From positions 620,001 to 684,000 of the forward strand of contig NZ_SPUJ01000001.1 in assembly GCF_004522105.1 (NCBI RefSeq): a DNA stretch of 64,000 nucleotides, in the 5' to 3' direction. The translations under genes were made by a program, and so were the position numbers. The notes beneath the pieces were generated by a model. It was not told the DNA's origin. It ran no database searches and worked only from the letters and a program-made list of their open reading frames with translations. Each line of letters starts with the position of its first letter. Position 1 is the stretch's first letter. Shown piece by piece: positions 56,644-64,000 of this stretch. This stretch comes from Nocardioides sp. 1609 (GTDB taxonomy: Bacteria > Actinomycetota > Actinomycetes > Propionibacteriales > Nocardioidaceae).

Positions 56644-58449
56644 TCAGCCGGACTTCTTGACCGCCCACTCGCGCACCCGGTCGATCCGGGCTCGCAGCTG
56701 CTCGGCGTTGGCGACGGCGGCGGCCGGACCGCCGCACTCCTTGCGCAGCGCGGCGTGCGTGATGCCGTGGGCCTGGCCGGTGCGGTGGTGCCAGGCGCCG
56801 ACGAGCCCGTTCAGCTCGCGGCGCAGGACGGCGAGCTGCTCGTGGGTGCTCACCTCGGCGACGGTGTCGGGCTCCCCCCCAGCCGCGCCGCGGCGGGCCT
56901 GGGCCAGGGCCTCGCGAGCCTTCTGCGCCCGCGCGCCGTCGGCCTGGCGCTGCTGCAGGAGCTCGCGCATCTGCTGCGGCTCGAGGAGGCCCGGGATGCC
57001 GAGGAAGTCCATCTCCTCCTCCGAGCCGTACTGATCGCCGTCGAAGAGCACGTGGTCGAACGTCGCCTCCGAGCCGAGCGCCTCGAACGACGCCCCGTCG
57101 AGCTCGTCGGAGGCGCCCTCGCCGGCCTCCGCCTGCGCGAGCAGGTCGTTCTCGGCGGCGAAGATGTCGTCCTCGTCGGTGATCCGGCGACCGAGCACGT
57201 GGTCGCGCTCCACCTCCATCTCGGAGGCGTGGCCGAGGAGCACCGGCACCGAGGGCAGGAAGATCGACGCCGTCTCGCCACGGTTGCGGGCCCGGACGAA
57301 CCGGCCGATCGCCTGGGCGAAGAACAGCGGGGTGGCGATGGTGGTGGCGAAGACCCCGACCGCGAGCCGCGGGACGTCGACGCCCTCGGACACCATCCGC
57401 ACCGCGACCATCCACCGCGTGTCGCTGGAGGTGAACGCGGTGATCTTCTTCGAGGCCGCCTTCTCGTCGGACAGCACGACGGTCGGGGCCTCGCCGGTGA
57501 TCGCCCGCAGCGTCTTGGCGTAGGCCCGCGCCGACTCCTGGTCGGTCGCGATCACCAGCCCGCCGGCGTCCGGCACGTGCCGGCGCACCTCGGTGAGCCG
57601 CTTGTCGGCGGCGGCCAGCACCGAGGGGATCCACGAGCCCGCCGGGTCGAGCGCGGTGCGCAGCGCCTGGTTGGTCATGTCCTTCGTGAGCGGCTCGCCG
57701 AGCCGGGCGGCGATCTCGTCACCGGCGCGGGTGCGCCACGACATCTCGCCGGAGTAGGCGAGGAAGAGCACCGGACGCACGACGTGGTCGGCCAGCGCGT
57801 GGCCGTAGCCGTAGGTGTAGTCGGCGACCGAGCGCGGGATCCCGTCGTCGCCGGGCGCGTAGGTCACGAACGGGATCGGGTTCACGTCGGAGCGGAACGG
57901 CGTCCCGGTGAGCGCGAGCCGCTTCGCGGCGGGCTCGAAGGCCTCGCGGACGCCCTCGCCCCACGACAGGGCGTCGCCGGCGTGGTGCACCTCGTCGAGG
58001 ATGACCAGGGTCCGGAACCGCTCGGTGCGGATCCGCAGCGCGAGCGGGTTCACCGCGACGCCGGCGTAGGTGACCGCGATCCCGAGGAAGTCGCTGGAGA
58101 TCTTGCCCTTGCCCGCGGAGTACGTCGGGTCGATCGGGATGCCCGCCTTGGCGGCCGCCTCGGCCCACTGCAGCTTGAGGTGCTCGGTCGGCGCGACGAC
58201 CGTGACGCGGTCGATGACCCGGCGCCCGATCAGCTCGGCCGCGACCGAGAGCGCGAACGTCGTCTTGCCGGCCCCCGGGGTCGCGACCGCGAGGAAGTCG
58301 CGCGGGGACCGCTCGAGGTAGTCCTTCATCGCGGCGGTCTGCCACGCGCGCAGGGACGGCGCCGTGCCCCACGCCGCGCGCTCCGGCCAGGCCGGGGTGA
58401 GTGCGGTGGTGAGGTGGGCGTCGTCGTGAGGTCGGGGCGCGCCCGTCAC
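56644..58449 (-). CDS. DEAD/DEAH-box (SF2) helicase
   Basis: 601 residues from a GTG at 58449, overlapping the DUF3039 stop by GTGA. RecA domain 1: Walker A TPGAGKTT (57-64), motif II DEVHH (152-156), motif III LTGTPFRS. RecA domain 2: MVSEGVDVPRLAVGV and QAIGRFVRARNRGE (motif VI). The C-terminal 200 residues are charged and contain a Gln/Arg-rich helix. It belongs to the actinobacterial helicase group that pairs with DUF3039, function in nucleic-acid metabolism unknown. Confidence 0.9.
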   Translation of the reverse strand: MTGAPRPHDDAHLTTALTPAWPERAAWGTAPSLRAWQTAAMKDYLERSPRDFLAVATPGAGKTTFALSVAAELIGRRVIDRVTVVAPTEHLKLQWAEAAAKAGIPIDPTYSAGKGKISSDFLGIAVTYAGVAVNPLALRIRTERFRTLVILDEVHHAGDALSWGEGVREAFEPAAKRLALTGTPFRSDVNPIPFVTYAPGDDGIPRSVADYTYGYGHALADHVVRPVLFLAYSGEMSWRTRAGDEIAARLGEPLTKDMTNQALRTALDPAGSWIPSVLAAADKRLTEVRRHVPDAGGLVIATDQESARAYAKTLRAITGEAPTVVLSDEKAASKKITAFTSSDTRWMVAVRMVSEGVDVPRLAVGVFATTIATPLFFAQAIGRFVRARNRGETASIFLPSVPVLLGHASEMEVERDHVLGRRITDEDDIFAAENDLLAQAEAGEGASDELDGASFEALGSEATFDHVLFDGDQYGSEEEMDFLGIPGLLEPQQMRELLQQRQADGARAQKAREALAQARRGAAGGEPDTVAEVSTHEQLAVLRRELNGLVGAWHHRTGQAHGITHAALRKECGGPAAAVANAEQLRARIDRVREWAVKKSG

Positions 58450-58724
58450 TCGCCGGAGCCCGAGTCGCCGCCGCCCTTGAGGCTCTCCCACGTCTCCTTG
58501 CACTCCGGGCAGACCGGGAACTTCTCCGGTGCCCGGCTGGGGACCCAGACCTTGCCGCACAGGGCGACCACCGGGGTGCCCATCACCATCGCCTCGGTGA
58601 GCTTGTCCTTGTCGACGTAGTGCGAGAACCGCTCGTGGTCGCCCTCGTCGGTCGGGACCGTGCGCTCGTCCTCGCGCTCCTTGGTGGCGGTCGAGGTTCC
58701 GAAGCCGAACGGGGAGGAGGTCAC
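58446..58724 (-). CDS. DUF3039 zinc-ribbon-like protein
   Basis: 92 residues from a GTG at 58724. HYVDKDKLTEAMVMGTPVVALCGKVWVPSR then FPVCPECKE give CGKxW plus CPEC, a probable zinc ribbon, as in DUF3039. It is translationally coupled to the helicase and so probably its cofactor. It is conserved in actinobacteria; no function is known. Confidence 0.9.
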   Translation of the reverse strand: MTSSPFGFGTSTATKEREDERTVPTDEGDHERFSHYVDKDKLTEAMVMGTPVVALCGKVWVPSRAPEKFPVCPECKETWESLKGGGDSGSGE

Positions 58725-58770
58725 GCCTCCAGGGTAGTACGCGCAGGGGTCGGCCGAAGAACCGCTGGGA

Positions 58771-59328
58771 TCAGTTGAGCCCCGGGTCGGCCGGCCGGGT
58801 CGAGTGCATCGCGAGATCGCCCGGCTGGCGCCGCAGGACGTCGCGCCACAGCGTCGTGGTGTCGCTGCGGAACACGTCGGGGGCGAGTCCCGGGACGACG
58901 TACCAGCTGCCCTCCTCGATCTCCCGCTCGAGCTGGCCGGCGCCCCAGCCGGAGTACCCGGCGAAGATCCGCAGCCCGTCGAGCTCGTCGTCGACCAGCT
59001 CGACGGGGGTGTCGAGGTCGAGCAGGGCGAGCCGGTCGACGACCTCGCGCAGCCCGAGGACGCCGGTGTCGTCGCCGCGGCGCAGCGCGACCGCCAACGC
59101 GCCGTCGGTCTCCACCGGGCCGCCCTGGAACAGCACCTCGGGCTCGGCCACGACCTCGCCCCAGGCACCGAGCACCTCGGCGACCGCGAGCCCGGTGGGC
59201 CGGTTGAGGACGACGCCGACCGAGCCGTCGTCGTTCACGTCGAGCATCAGCACGACGGTCTCGGCGAAGTTCGGGTCGGCCAGCGCAGGCGTGGCCACCA
59301 GCAGCATCCCCGGTCGCACGTCGCTCAC
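58771..59328 (-). CDS. YqgE/AlgH family protein
   Basis: 185 residues from a GTG at 59328. The start RPGMLLVATPALADPNFAETVVLMLD is the DUF179 signature and VGVVLNRPTG follows. AlgH-like proteins bind a small regulatory ligand or nucleic acid, but the role is unsettled. It is upstream of the DUF3039-helicase pair with a 46-base gap. Confidence 0.93.
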   Translation of the reverse strand: MSDVRPGMLLVATPALADPNFAETVVLMLDVNDDGSVGVVLNRPTGLAVAEVLGAWGEVVAEPEVLFQGGPVETDGALAVALRRGDDTGVLGLREVVDRLALLDLDTPVELVDDELDGLRIFAGYSGWGAGQLEREIEEGSWYVVPGLAPDVFRSDTTTLWRDVLRRQPGDLAMHSTRPADPGLN

Positions 59329-59345
59329 CCGACCATCATGACGGG

Positions 59346-59873
59346 TCAGGCCGCGAGTGCCGCCCGGATCCTTCCGAGCAACGACCGGGCGGGCACGTCG
59401 CGCCGCTCCTCGACCGCCGCCACGGCGGCGCGGGCGCGCTCCTCCAGCGCGGCGCCGATCGGCGCCGCGGCCGCGTCGTCCCCGAGCCCGGCGAGGCCCG
59501 ACGTCACGGCGAGCAGGGCGTGCTCCTTGACCGCGGCCCGGGCCGTCGCCAGCGCGGTGGCGTCGTCGGCGGGGCGCTCGCGACCGGCGTCGAGGACGGC
59601 GCGGACGCCGGGCAGGTCGCGGTACGCCGCTCCCCAGGCCGCCACGACGGCGGCCGGGAGGTCGAGCGGCTCCTCGGCGAGGCGACGGTCGAGGTGGCCC
59701 CCGAGACGGGTGTGCCAGGCGAGCTGCAGGGCGCCGAGCAGGTCGAGGTCGTCGGCGAAGGTCTCGGCGACGCCGTCGACGTCGGTCGGGAGAACGCCGT
59801 CGCGTCGGCTGTTCGCGGTGGCGACCACCCTCCGCAGCGTCTCGGCCCGGCGGTGGAAGGACGTCCAGGTCAT
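59346..59873 (-). CDS. Conserved hypothetical protein, TetR-controlled
   Basis: 175 residues from the ATG at 59873. All-alpha, Ala/Arg/Asp-rich, with a WHTRLGGHLDRRLAEEP stretch in the middle; no motif recognised. Its promoter region holds the 28-base operator shared with the divergent TetR gene (59990), so it is probably part of that regulon and repressed by it. Cytosolic; function unknown. Confidence 0.7.
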   Translation of the reverse strand: MTWTSFHRRAETLRRVVATANSRRDGVLPTDVDGVAETFADDLDLLGALQLAWHTRLGGHLDRRLAEEPLDLPAAVVAAWGAAYRDLPGVRAVLDAGRERPADDATALATARAAVKEHALLAVTSGLAGLGDDAAAAPIGAALEERARAAVAAVEERRDVPARSLLGRIRAALAA

Positions 59874-59896
59874 GGTGCGCTCCTCGGATCGATTCA

Positions 59897-59924
59897 CATA
59901 CCGTTGGTACGTACTCTCAGTATG
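59897..59924. promoter_or_regulatory. TetR-type operator
   Basis: CATAC-N5-GTAC directly followed by GTAC-N5-GTATG: a symmetric 28-base palindrome with matching outer arms (59897-59901 / 59920-59924) and a perfect 8-base centre GTACGTAC (59907-59914). It lies 23 bases before the hypothetical gene start and 65 bases before the TetR start, so it can serve both. Confidence 0.75.
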
Positions 59925-59989
59925 GAGCAGCACGGTGGTCCGGCCAACGAATCGACGGCGTGATCCCGCGCACGCCCTAGGCTGGCGCG

Positions 59990-60727
59990 ATGTCGAAGCC
60001 GAAGGTCTCCCAGCTCGCGCCGCAGGTCCCGGGCAACCGCCGGGCGGCGTACTCGGCCTCGACGAAGCGGACCCTGGTCGACGTGGCGGAGCGCCTGTTC
60101 ACCGAGCACGGCTACGCGAACGCCTCCCTCGACAGCATCGTGGCCGGCGCCGAGGTCACCAAGGGGGCGCTGTACCACCACTTCTCCGGCAAGCAGGCCC
60201 TCTTCGAGGCGGTCTTCGTGCGCGTCGAGGCGGACGCCGCCCGCACGATCGGCCTGGCGCTGGAGGGCCGGACCGACCCGTGGGACAAGGCACGCACGGG
60301 GCTGCGCGCCTTCCTCGCCGTCGTCCAGGAGCCGCGGTACCGCCGCATCGTCGTGCAGGACGGTCCGGCCGTGCTGGGCTACGAGCGCTTCCGCGAGCAG
60401 GAGGAGCGCTCGACCTACGCCAACGTCGTCGACATCGTGCGCTCCGTGCAGGTCGCCGCCGACTGGGAGCTCGACGAGGAGATGGTGCAGACGTTCGCGC
60501 GGATCTTCTTCGGCGCCATGGCCTCGGCGGGCGAGTCGGTCGCCGGCGCCGAGGACGGCGTCGCGGCCGCCGACCGGGTGGAGGTCGCGATGACCTTCAT
60601 CATCGCCGGCTTCCAGGCGCTGTCGGAGGCCGGCGTCGCGCTGCCCGGGTCGACGGCCGGGTCGACGGCCGGGGCGACGGCCGGGTCGACGGCCGGGTCG
60701 ACGGCCGGGTCGACTACTCGAAGGTGA
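59990..60727 (+). CDS. TetR-family regulator with a repetitive C-terminal tail
   Basis: 245 residues from the ATG at 59990. The HTH is at about 24-65: STKRTLVDVAERLFTEHGYANASLD then VAGAEVTKGALYHHFSGKQALF. The ligand domain is all-helical. The last 25 residues are (GSTA)n from a 12-base repeat and look disordered; the protein is complete without them. It probably represses itself and the divergent hypothetical gene through the palindrome at 59897-59924. Its 3' end overlaps the DUF3048 gene end by 14 bases. Confidence 0.9.
   Translation: MSKPKVSQLAPQVPGNRRAAYSASTKRTLVDVAERLFTEHGYANASLDSIVAGAEVTKGALYHHFSGKQALFEAVFVRVEADAARTIGLALEGRTDPWDKARTGLRAFLAVVQEPRYRRIVVQDGPAVLGYERFREQEERSTYANVVDIVRSVQVAADWELDEEMVQTFARIFFGAMASAGESVAGAEDGVAAADRVEVAMTFIIAGFQALSEAGVALPGSTAGSTAGATAGSTAGSTAGSTTRR
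60647..60718. repeat. 12-base minisatellite at the 3' end of the TetR gene
   Basis: Six units of gggtcgacggcc run in phase (the third is ggggcgacggcc, the last is gggtcgactact and degenerate). They code for GSTA repeats in the regulator and the last unit overlaps the terminal codons of the convergent DUF3048 gene. The unit differs from the GATCCCG family. Confidence 0.9.
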
Positions 60728-61727
60728 CGTCGCCGCCGTCGTCCGGCACCAGCTCGACCCAGGTGTGGCCGACGGGCACGGTGAGCGGTCCCGCCTTCGT
60801 CGCCAGCTCGAGCGGCGCTTCGAGCGAGTCCTTGGACCAGGTGCCGCGGACCAGGCGGCCGCCGTGGAACAGCAGCGCCTCGCCCTTGCCCTCGAGCTTC
60901 GTCTCCGGGACCGGGTTGCCGGCCGGGTCGAGGTAGCCGGCGTCGCCGACCTTCACCTTGAGCACGAGCACGGTGTCGGCCGGGAACTCGTCACCGTCGG
61001 CGGCGAAGGTGTTCTCGTTGACGTAGGCGTCCTTGGCGAAGGTCCACTCGGTGGTGTGCCCCGCGGAGAACGACGCCGCGATCGAGGTCGCCTCCTGCCC
61101 CGCCGGCAGGTCCTCGGCCGGGCCGAACGGCAGGTAGTCCACCGGCCGTGCGGGCTTGGTCGTGGCGTCCTTGGCGACGTCCTGGAGGTTGGTGAAGAGG
61201 TTGTACGGCGCGCTGCGGGAGTCCTCGCGGTAGAAGCCGCTGGCGCCCTCGGCGAAGAACTCGATGCCGGCCTTCTTGATCCGCGAGATCGTCACCCCTG
61301 CCGCGCCGCTGGTGACCATGGCGCCGTCGACCGGCGCGACGATCCCGATGTCGGAGGCGCGCATCGAGCGCACCGGCCCGACGTCCCCGGGGATCTTCGA
61401 GTAGTAGAACGCCGCCAGGCGGGTCACGCCGCCCTCGACGAGCTCCTCGACGACCAGGTCGGCCGACCCGAGGCCCTCCTGGGGCGCGCTGGAGGGGGTG
61501 TTGTCCATCTTGAGGACCAGCACGGGGTGCTTCTGGATCGACTCCTTGCCGTCGGCGACCGGCAACCCGGTCAGCGGCCAGGTGTCGGGGTCGCCGGAGA
61601 CCTCCGCGGTCGGCGTCGGCGTGGACGCCGCCTTCTCCGGCGAGTCCTCGTCGCCCCCGCAGGCGCTCAGCGCGAGGCAGAGGGACAGCGCGGTGGCGGT
61701 GGCGAGAGCGGTGCGGGTGCGACGCAC
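60714..61727 (-). CDS. DUF3048 lipoprotein (YerB-like)
   Basis: 337 residues. Signal peptide with lipobox LSAC (MRRTRTALATATALSLCLALSAC), a Thr/Pro linker, then the DUF3048 domain: TWPLTGLPVAD, HPVLVLKMDN and a long central block (GPVRSMRASDIGIVAPVDGAMV). It is an outward-facing lipoprotein of unknown activity. A -35-like TTGAGC and -10-like TACACC lie upstream. Its C-terminus overlaps the TetR gene by 14 bases. Confidence 0.88.
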   Translation of the reverse strand: MRRTRTALATATALSLCLALSACGGDEDSPEKAASTPTPTAEVSGDPDTWPLTGLPVADGKESIQKHPVLVLKMDNTPSSAPQEGLGSADLVVEELVEGGVTRLAAFYYSKIPGDVGPVRSMRASDIGIVAPVDGAMVTSGAAGVTISRIKKAGIEFFAEGASGFYREDSRSAPYNLFTNLQDVAKDATTKPARPVDYLPFGPAEDLPAGQEATSIAASFSAGHTTEWTFAKDAYVNENTFAADGDEFPADTVLVLKVKVGDAGYLDPAGNPVPETKLEGKGEALLFHGGRLVRGTWSKDSLEAPLELATKAGPLTVPVGHTWVELVPDDGGDVTFE

Positions 61728-61871
61728 GTGGGACGTCCCTTCGAGGAGTTCAATGGTGTAGTCGATCGGTTGACTATCGGCTCAAGTGTGCGCGCCGCGG
61801 CACACGCCGCCCGGGAGGCGGGCGGGCGTGTCGGGCGACGTCCGACCGGACGTCGGTCGGAGGGCGGTCGG

Positions 61872-62639
61872 TCAGACGAGCGTGGCGCCGCCGTCGACGT
61901 ACAGCGTCTGGCCGGTGATGTACGACGCCTCGTCGCTGCACAGGAACGCGGCCGTCGCGGCGATGTCCTCGGGGAACCCGACCCGCTTGACCGGGTTGGC
62001 CTCGCCGCTGAGGCGGCGGAACTCCTCGACGTCCATCTTCAGGCGGGCGGCGGTGGCGTCGGTCATCTCGGTGGCGATGAAGCCGGGCGCGATCGCGTTG
62101 GCGTTGACGCCGTACGGGCCGAGCTCGATGCCGAGGGTGCGGGTGAAGCCCTGCACGCCCATCTTGGCGGCGGAGTAGTTCGCCTGGCCGCGGTTGCCGA
62201 GGGCGGAGACGCTCGAGAGGTTAAGGATCTTCCCGTACTTCTGGGCCACGAAGTGCGTCTGCGCGGCCTTGGTCATCAGGAAGGCGCCCTTGAGGTGCAC
62301 CCCCATGACCAGGTCCCAGTCGTCCTCGGTCATCTTGAAGAGCAGGTTGTCGCGGGTGATGCCGGCGTTGTTGACGAGCACGTGGATGCCGCCGAGCTCC
62401 TCGACGGTGCGCGCGATCGCGGCGTCGACGTCCGCGCTCCTGCTGACGTCGGCGCCGATGCCGACGGCCCTCGCGCCCTCGGTCAGGGGCAGCCGGCCGG
62501 CGGCCTCGACGGCCGCGCCCTCGTCGAGGTCGACGACGGCGACCGACGCACCCTCCTCGGCCAGGCGGGTGGCGATGGCGAACCCGATGCCGCGCGCCGA
62601 CCCGGTGATGACGGCGACCCGTCCGTCGTAGCGACCCAT
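61872..62639 (-). CDS. fabG: 3-oxoacyl-ACP reductase-type SDR (FabG)
   Basis: 255 residues from the ATG at 62639. NAD(P) site TGSARGIG (12-19), NNAG (90-93), catalytic Ser142, Tyr155 and Lys159 (NYSAAK), and the end GQTLYVDGG. It could act in fatty-acid synthesis or polyhydroxyalkanoate (PhaB-like) metabolism. A 14-base palindrome (CGTCCGACCGGACG, 61839-61852) downstream could form a weak terminator. Confidence 0.92.
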   Translation of the reverse strand: MGRYDGRVAVITGSARGIGFAIATRLAEEGASVAVVDLDEGAAVEAAGRLPLTEGARAVGIGADVSRSADVDAAIARTVEELGGIHVLVNNAGITRDNLLFKMTEDDWDLVMGVHLKGAFLMTKAAQTHFVAQKYGKILNLSSVSALGNRGQANYSAAKMGVQGFTRTLGIELGPYGVNANAIAPGFIATEMTDATAARLKMDVEEFRRLSGEANPVKRVGFPEDIAATAAFLCSDEASYITGQTLYVDGGATLV

Positions 62640-62704
62640 CCCGGTGACTCCTCTGTGGTTGGTGGCCAAACTAGTTGGCGGACCTCCCCACCGTAGAGGA
62701 ACGC

Positions 62705-62806
62705 TCAACGCCCCCCGAGCGGGGTCTGCAGCGCGAACGCGACGAGGGTCATCGCGAGGATCCCGACGGTGCCGAGCACCGTCTTGCCGAGGCCGTCCAG
62801 CTTCAT
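62705..62806 (-). CDS. Possible 33-residue membrane peptide
   Basis: An ATG at 62806 opens a 33-codon frame ending at 62705: a short basic start, one hydrophobic helix (TVLGTVGILAMTLVAFAL) and a PLGGR end. GC-rich third positions and an AGGA a few bases upstream support translation, but no homologue is recognised and the upstream frame also stays open. It fills the gap between HIT and fabG. Confidence 0.4.
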   Translation of the reverse strand: MKLDGLGKTVLGTVGILAMTLVAFALQTPLGGR

Positions 62807-62879
62807 GTCCTGGTAGACGCGGTGGGACGCCGTTCGGTTGCCTCCGGCCGGGCCCCGGTCGCCCGGCGCGCGCGGCCGG

Positions 62880-63293
62880 TCAGGACCCGATCGCCGCCCG
62901 CAGCGAGGCGGCGACCCGGTCGGCCTCCCCGTCGGCGTACGTCGTGCGCGGCCAGAAGAAGCCGCGCAGGCCGTCGCCCCTGGTGCGGGGGACGACGTGC
63001 AGGTGCAGGTGCGGCACCGACTGGCTGACGGTGTTGTTCATCGCCACGAAGCTGCCCTGGGCGCCCAGCGCGTCCTTGACGGCGACCGCGATCCGCTGAG
63101 CGGCCTCGAGGAACCCGTCGCGGAGCCCGGCCGGCAGGTCGGGCAGCGTCTCGACGTGCTCGCGCGGCACCAGGAGCACGTGGCCGTGGAAGAGGGGGCG
63201 GACATCGAGGAGGGCCAGGAAGTCCGGCTCGTCGAGGACGACGGACGCCTGCGCCTCCCCCGCGACGATGGCGCAGAAGACGCAGGCGGGCAC
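62880..63293 (-). CDS. HIT-family nucleotide hydrolase
   Basis: 137 residues from a GTG. The catalytic histidine triad HLHLHVV is at 95-101 (H95, H97, H99), and the N-terminal CVFCAIVAG holds the two Cys that often bind zinc in HinT-like proteins. It cleaves AMP-lysine or aminoacyl-AMP type phosphoramidates. It is in the same direction as the phosphodiesterase upstream, 18 bases apart. Confidence 0.93.
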   Translation of the reverse strand: MPACVFCAIVAGEAQASVVLDEPDFLALLDVRPLFHGHVLLVPREHVETLPDLPAGLRDGFLEAAQRIAVAVKDALGAQGSFVAMNNTVSQSVPHLHLHVVPRTRGDGLRGFFWPRTTYADGEADRVAASLRAAIGS

Positions 63294-63311
63294 GCCGTCG
63301 AGGTTAGCCCG

Positions 63312-64000
63312 TCAGCCGACCCACTCGTCGCGGGCGAAGACCCCCGAGTCCGGGAAGTCGCAGAAGAGCCCGTCGACGCCGGCGTCGAGCAGCGCGGTGA
63401 TCTCGCCGAAGACGTCGCCCTTGGCGTTCGGGTCGGTGCCGATCCGGAAGTTCGCGGGCAGGAACTGGTTCTCGTCGCGCACGGTGAAGACGACCACGCG
63501 CAGGCCGACGCGGTGGGCGTTGCCGACCAGGGCGCTCGGCGCCCCCGGGGCGCCGGCGGTGTCGCGCGGCAGCACCAGGCTCTTCTCCGGACCGACCCAG
63601 TCGGCGTACCGCGCGACCTTCCGCAGGCCGCCGCGGCTGGTCAGCTCGGCGTAGGTGACGCCCTCGTCGGCGAGGTCGTAGGGGCCGCCCCGAGCGTCGG
63701 CGAGCTGCACCAGCGGGACGTCGGTGGCGTGGTCGAGCTCGCGCAGGTTGCCCACCTCGAAGGACTGGATGACGACCTTGCTCCGCGCCTTGTTCTTGCC
63801 GGCCTGCTTGAGGGCCCGCAGCAGCGGCTCCTCGAGGGACAGCCCGATCGAGTCGAAGTACGTCGGGTGCTTGGTCTCCGGGGCGATGCCGATCTTGTGG
63901 CCGAGCCGCTTCTCCCACTTCTGCACCAGGGCGAGCACCTCGGTGAGCGTCGGGACCTGGAACCGGCCGTCGTAGCGGGTGTTGCCGGGCCGCACCAGCG
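63312..64000 (-). CDS. Glycerophosphodiester phosphodiesterase, 5' end outside window
   Basis: The C-terminal 229 residues are visible and the frame is open to the window edge. GDPD TIM-barrel features: GIAPETKHP (metal ligand Glu), VVIQSF strand, and the end strand GVDGLFCDFPDSG with the Asp used to close the barrel. It releases glycerol 3-phosphate from glycerophosphodiesters; since the N-terminus is missing, secretion cannot be judged. Confidence 0.9.
   Translation of the reverse strand, partial: LVRPGNTRYDGRFQVPTLTEVLALVQKWEKRLGHKIGIAPETKHPTYFDSIGLSLEEPLLRALKQAGKNKARSKVVIQSFEVGNLRELDHATDVPLVQLADARGGPYDLADEGVTYAELTSRGGLRKVARYADWVGPEKSLVLPRDTAGAPGAPSALVGNAHRVGLRVVVFTVRDENQFLPANFRIGTDPNAKGDVFGEITALLDAGVDGLFCDFPDSGVFARDEWVG

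Overview
The window is chromosomal DNA from a very GC-rich actinobacterium. GTG starts are common, most operons are joined by 4-base ATGA or GTGA stop/start overlaps, and tRNAs mostly lack an encoded CCA. The gene set (actinobacterial clpS-DUF2017, Mec/CysO/CysM, DUF3039, DUF3618, a DUF222 protein, an IdeR-type iron box and a Nur-type nickel box) points to Propionibacteriales, most plausibly Nocardioides or a close relative. That placement is inference from gene content, not a phylogeny. I see no prophage, transposase, CRISPR array or plasmid function.

Layout. 0-6.7 kb: partial Xaa-Pro aminopeptidase, two unknown genes, tRNA-Arg, a manganese exporter under a yybP-ykoY (Mn2+) riboswitch, an adenosine-deaminase-family enzyme, a DsbA/MauE-type thiol redox pair, oligoribonuclease and tRNA-His. 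6.9-13.4 kb: MarR-GNAT fusion, penicillin-acylase-type hydrolase, FAD oxidoreductase, tRNA-Lys, small cell-envelope genes and a DUF222 protein without its usual HNH nuclease half. 13.1-16.8 kb: nickel/cobalt ECF transporter (M-N-Q-O) behind a Nur box, coupled to DUF3618 and GroES-like genes, and divergent from a Bcp peroxiredoxin. 17.7-42 kb: the conserved actinobacterial backbone rdgB, rph, metallo-beta-lactamase PDE-like, murI, cysM, cysO, mec, DUF2017, clpS (same order as Rv1341 down to Rv1331 in M. tuberculosis), opened up by accessory blocks. These are two paralogous ABC exporters around a two-component system; a PRPP-synthetase paralogue plus a DUF3152 metalloprotease; a LuxR regulator/methyltransferase pair plus a GTPase-NYN RNase pair; and a CitAB-regulated tripartite tricarboxylate transporter with a universal stress protein. 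42-52 kb: enoyl-CoA hydratase, ArsR-MFS pair and an IdeR-regulated siderophore uptake operon beside an S9 peptidase. 52-64 kb: HPPD with a divergent Lrp regulator, M50 protease, Nei glycosylase, thioesterase/HxlR, DEAD-box helicase-DUF3039-YqgE cluster, TetR with a clear operator, DUF3048 lipoprotein, FabG, HIT protein and a partial glycerophosphodiesterase.

The most unusual feature is a family of short GATCCCG-type repeats. Seven intergenic loci carry it, all directly 3' of a stop codon and none in a divergent promoter region. Four loci use a 16-base period (11 in-phase units at 32290-32465, 7 at 48083-48194, six or more at 52049-52193, plus a mixed array at 29611-29694). Three loci use a 21-22 base spacing. 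Their role is unknown. Other points of interest are the Mn2+ riboswitch with a visible competing hairpin, the NYN-GTPase pair, and the physical split of CysM from CysO/Mec.
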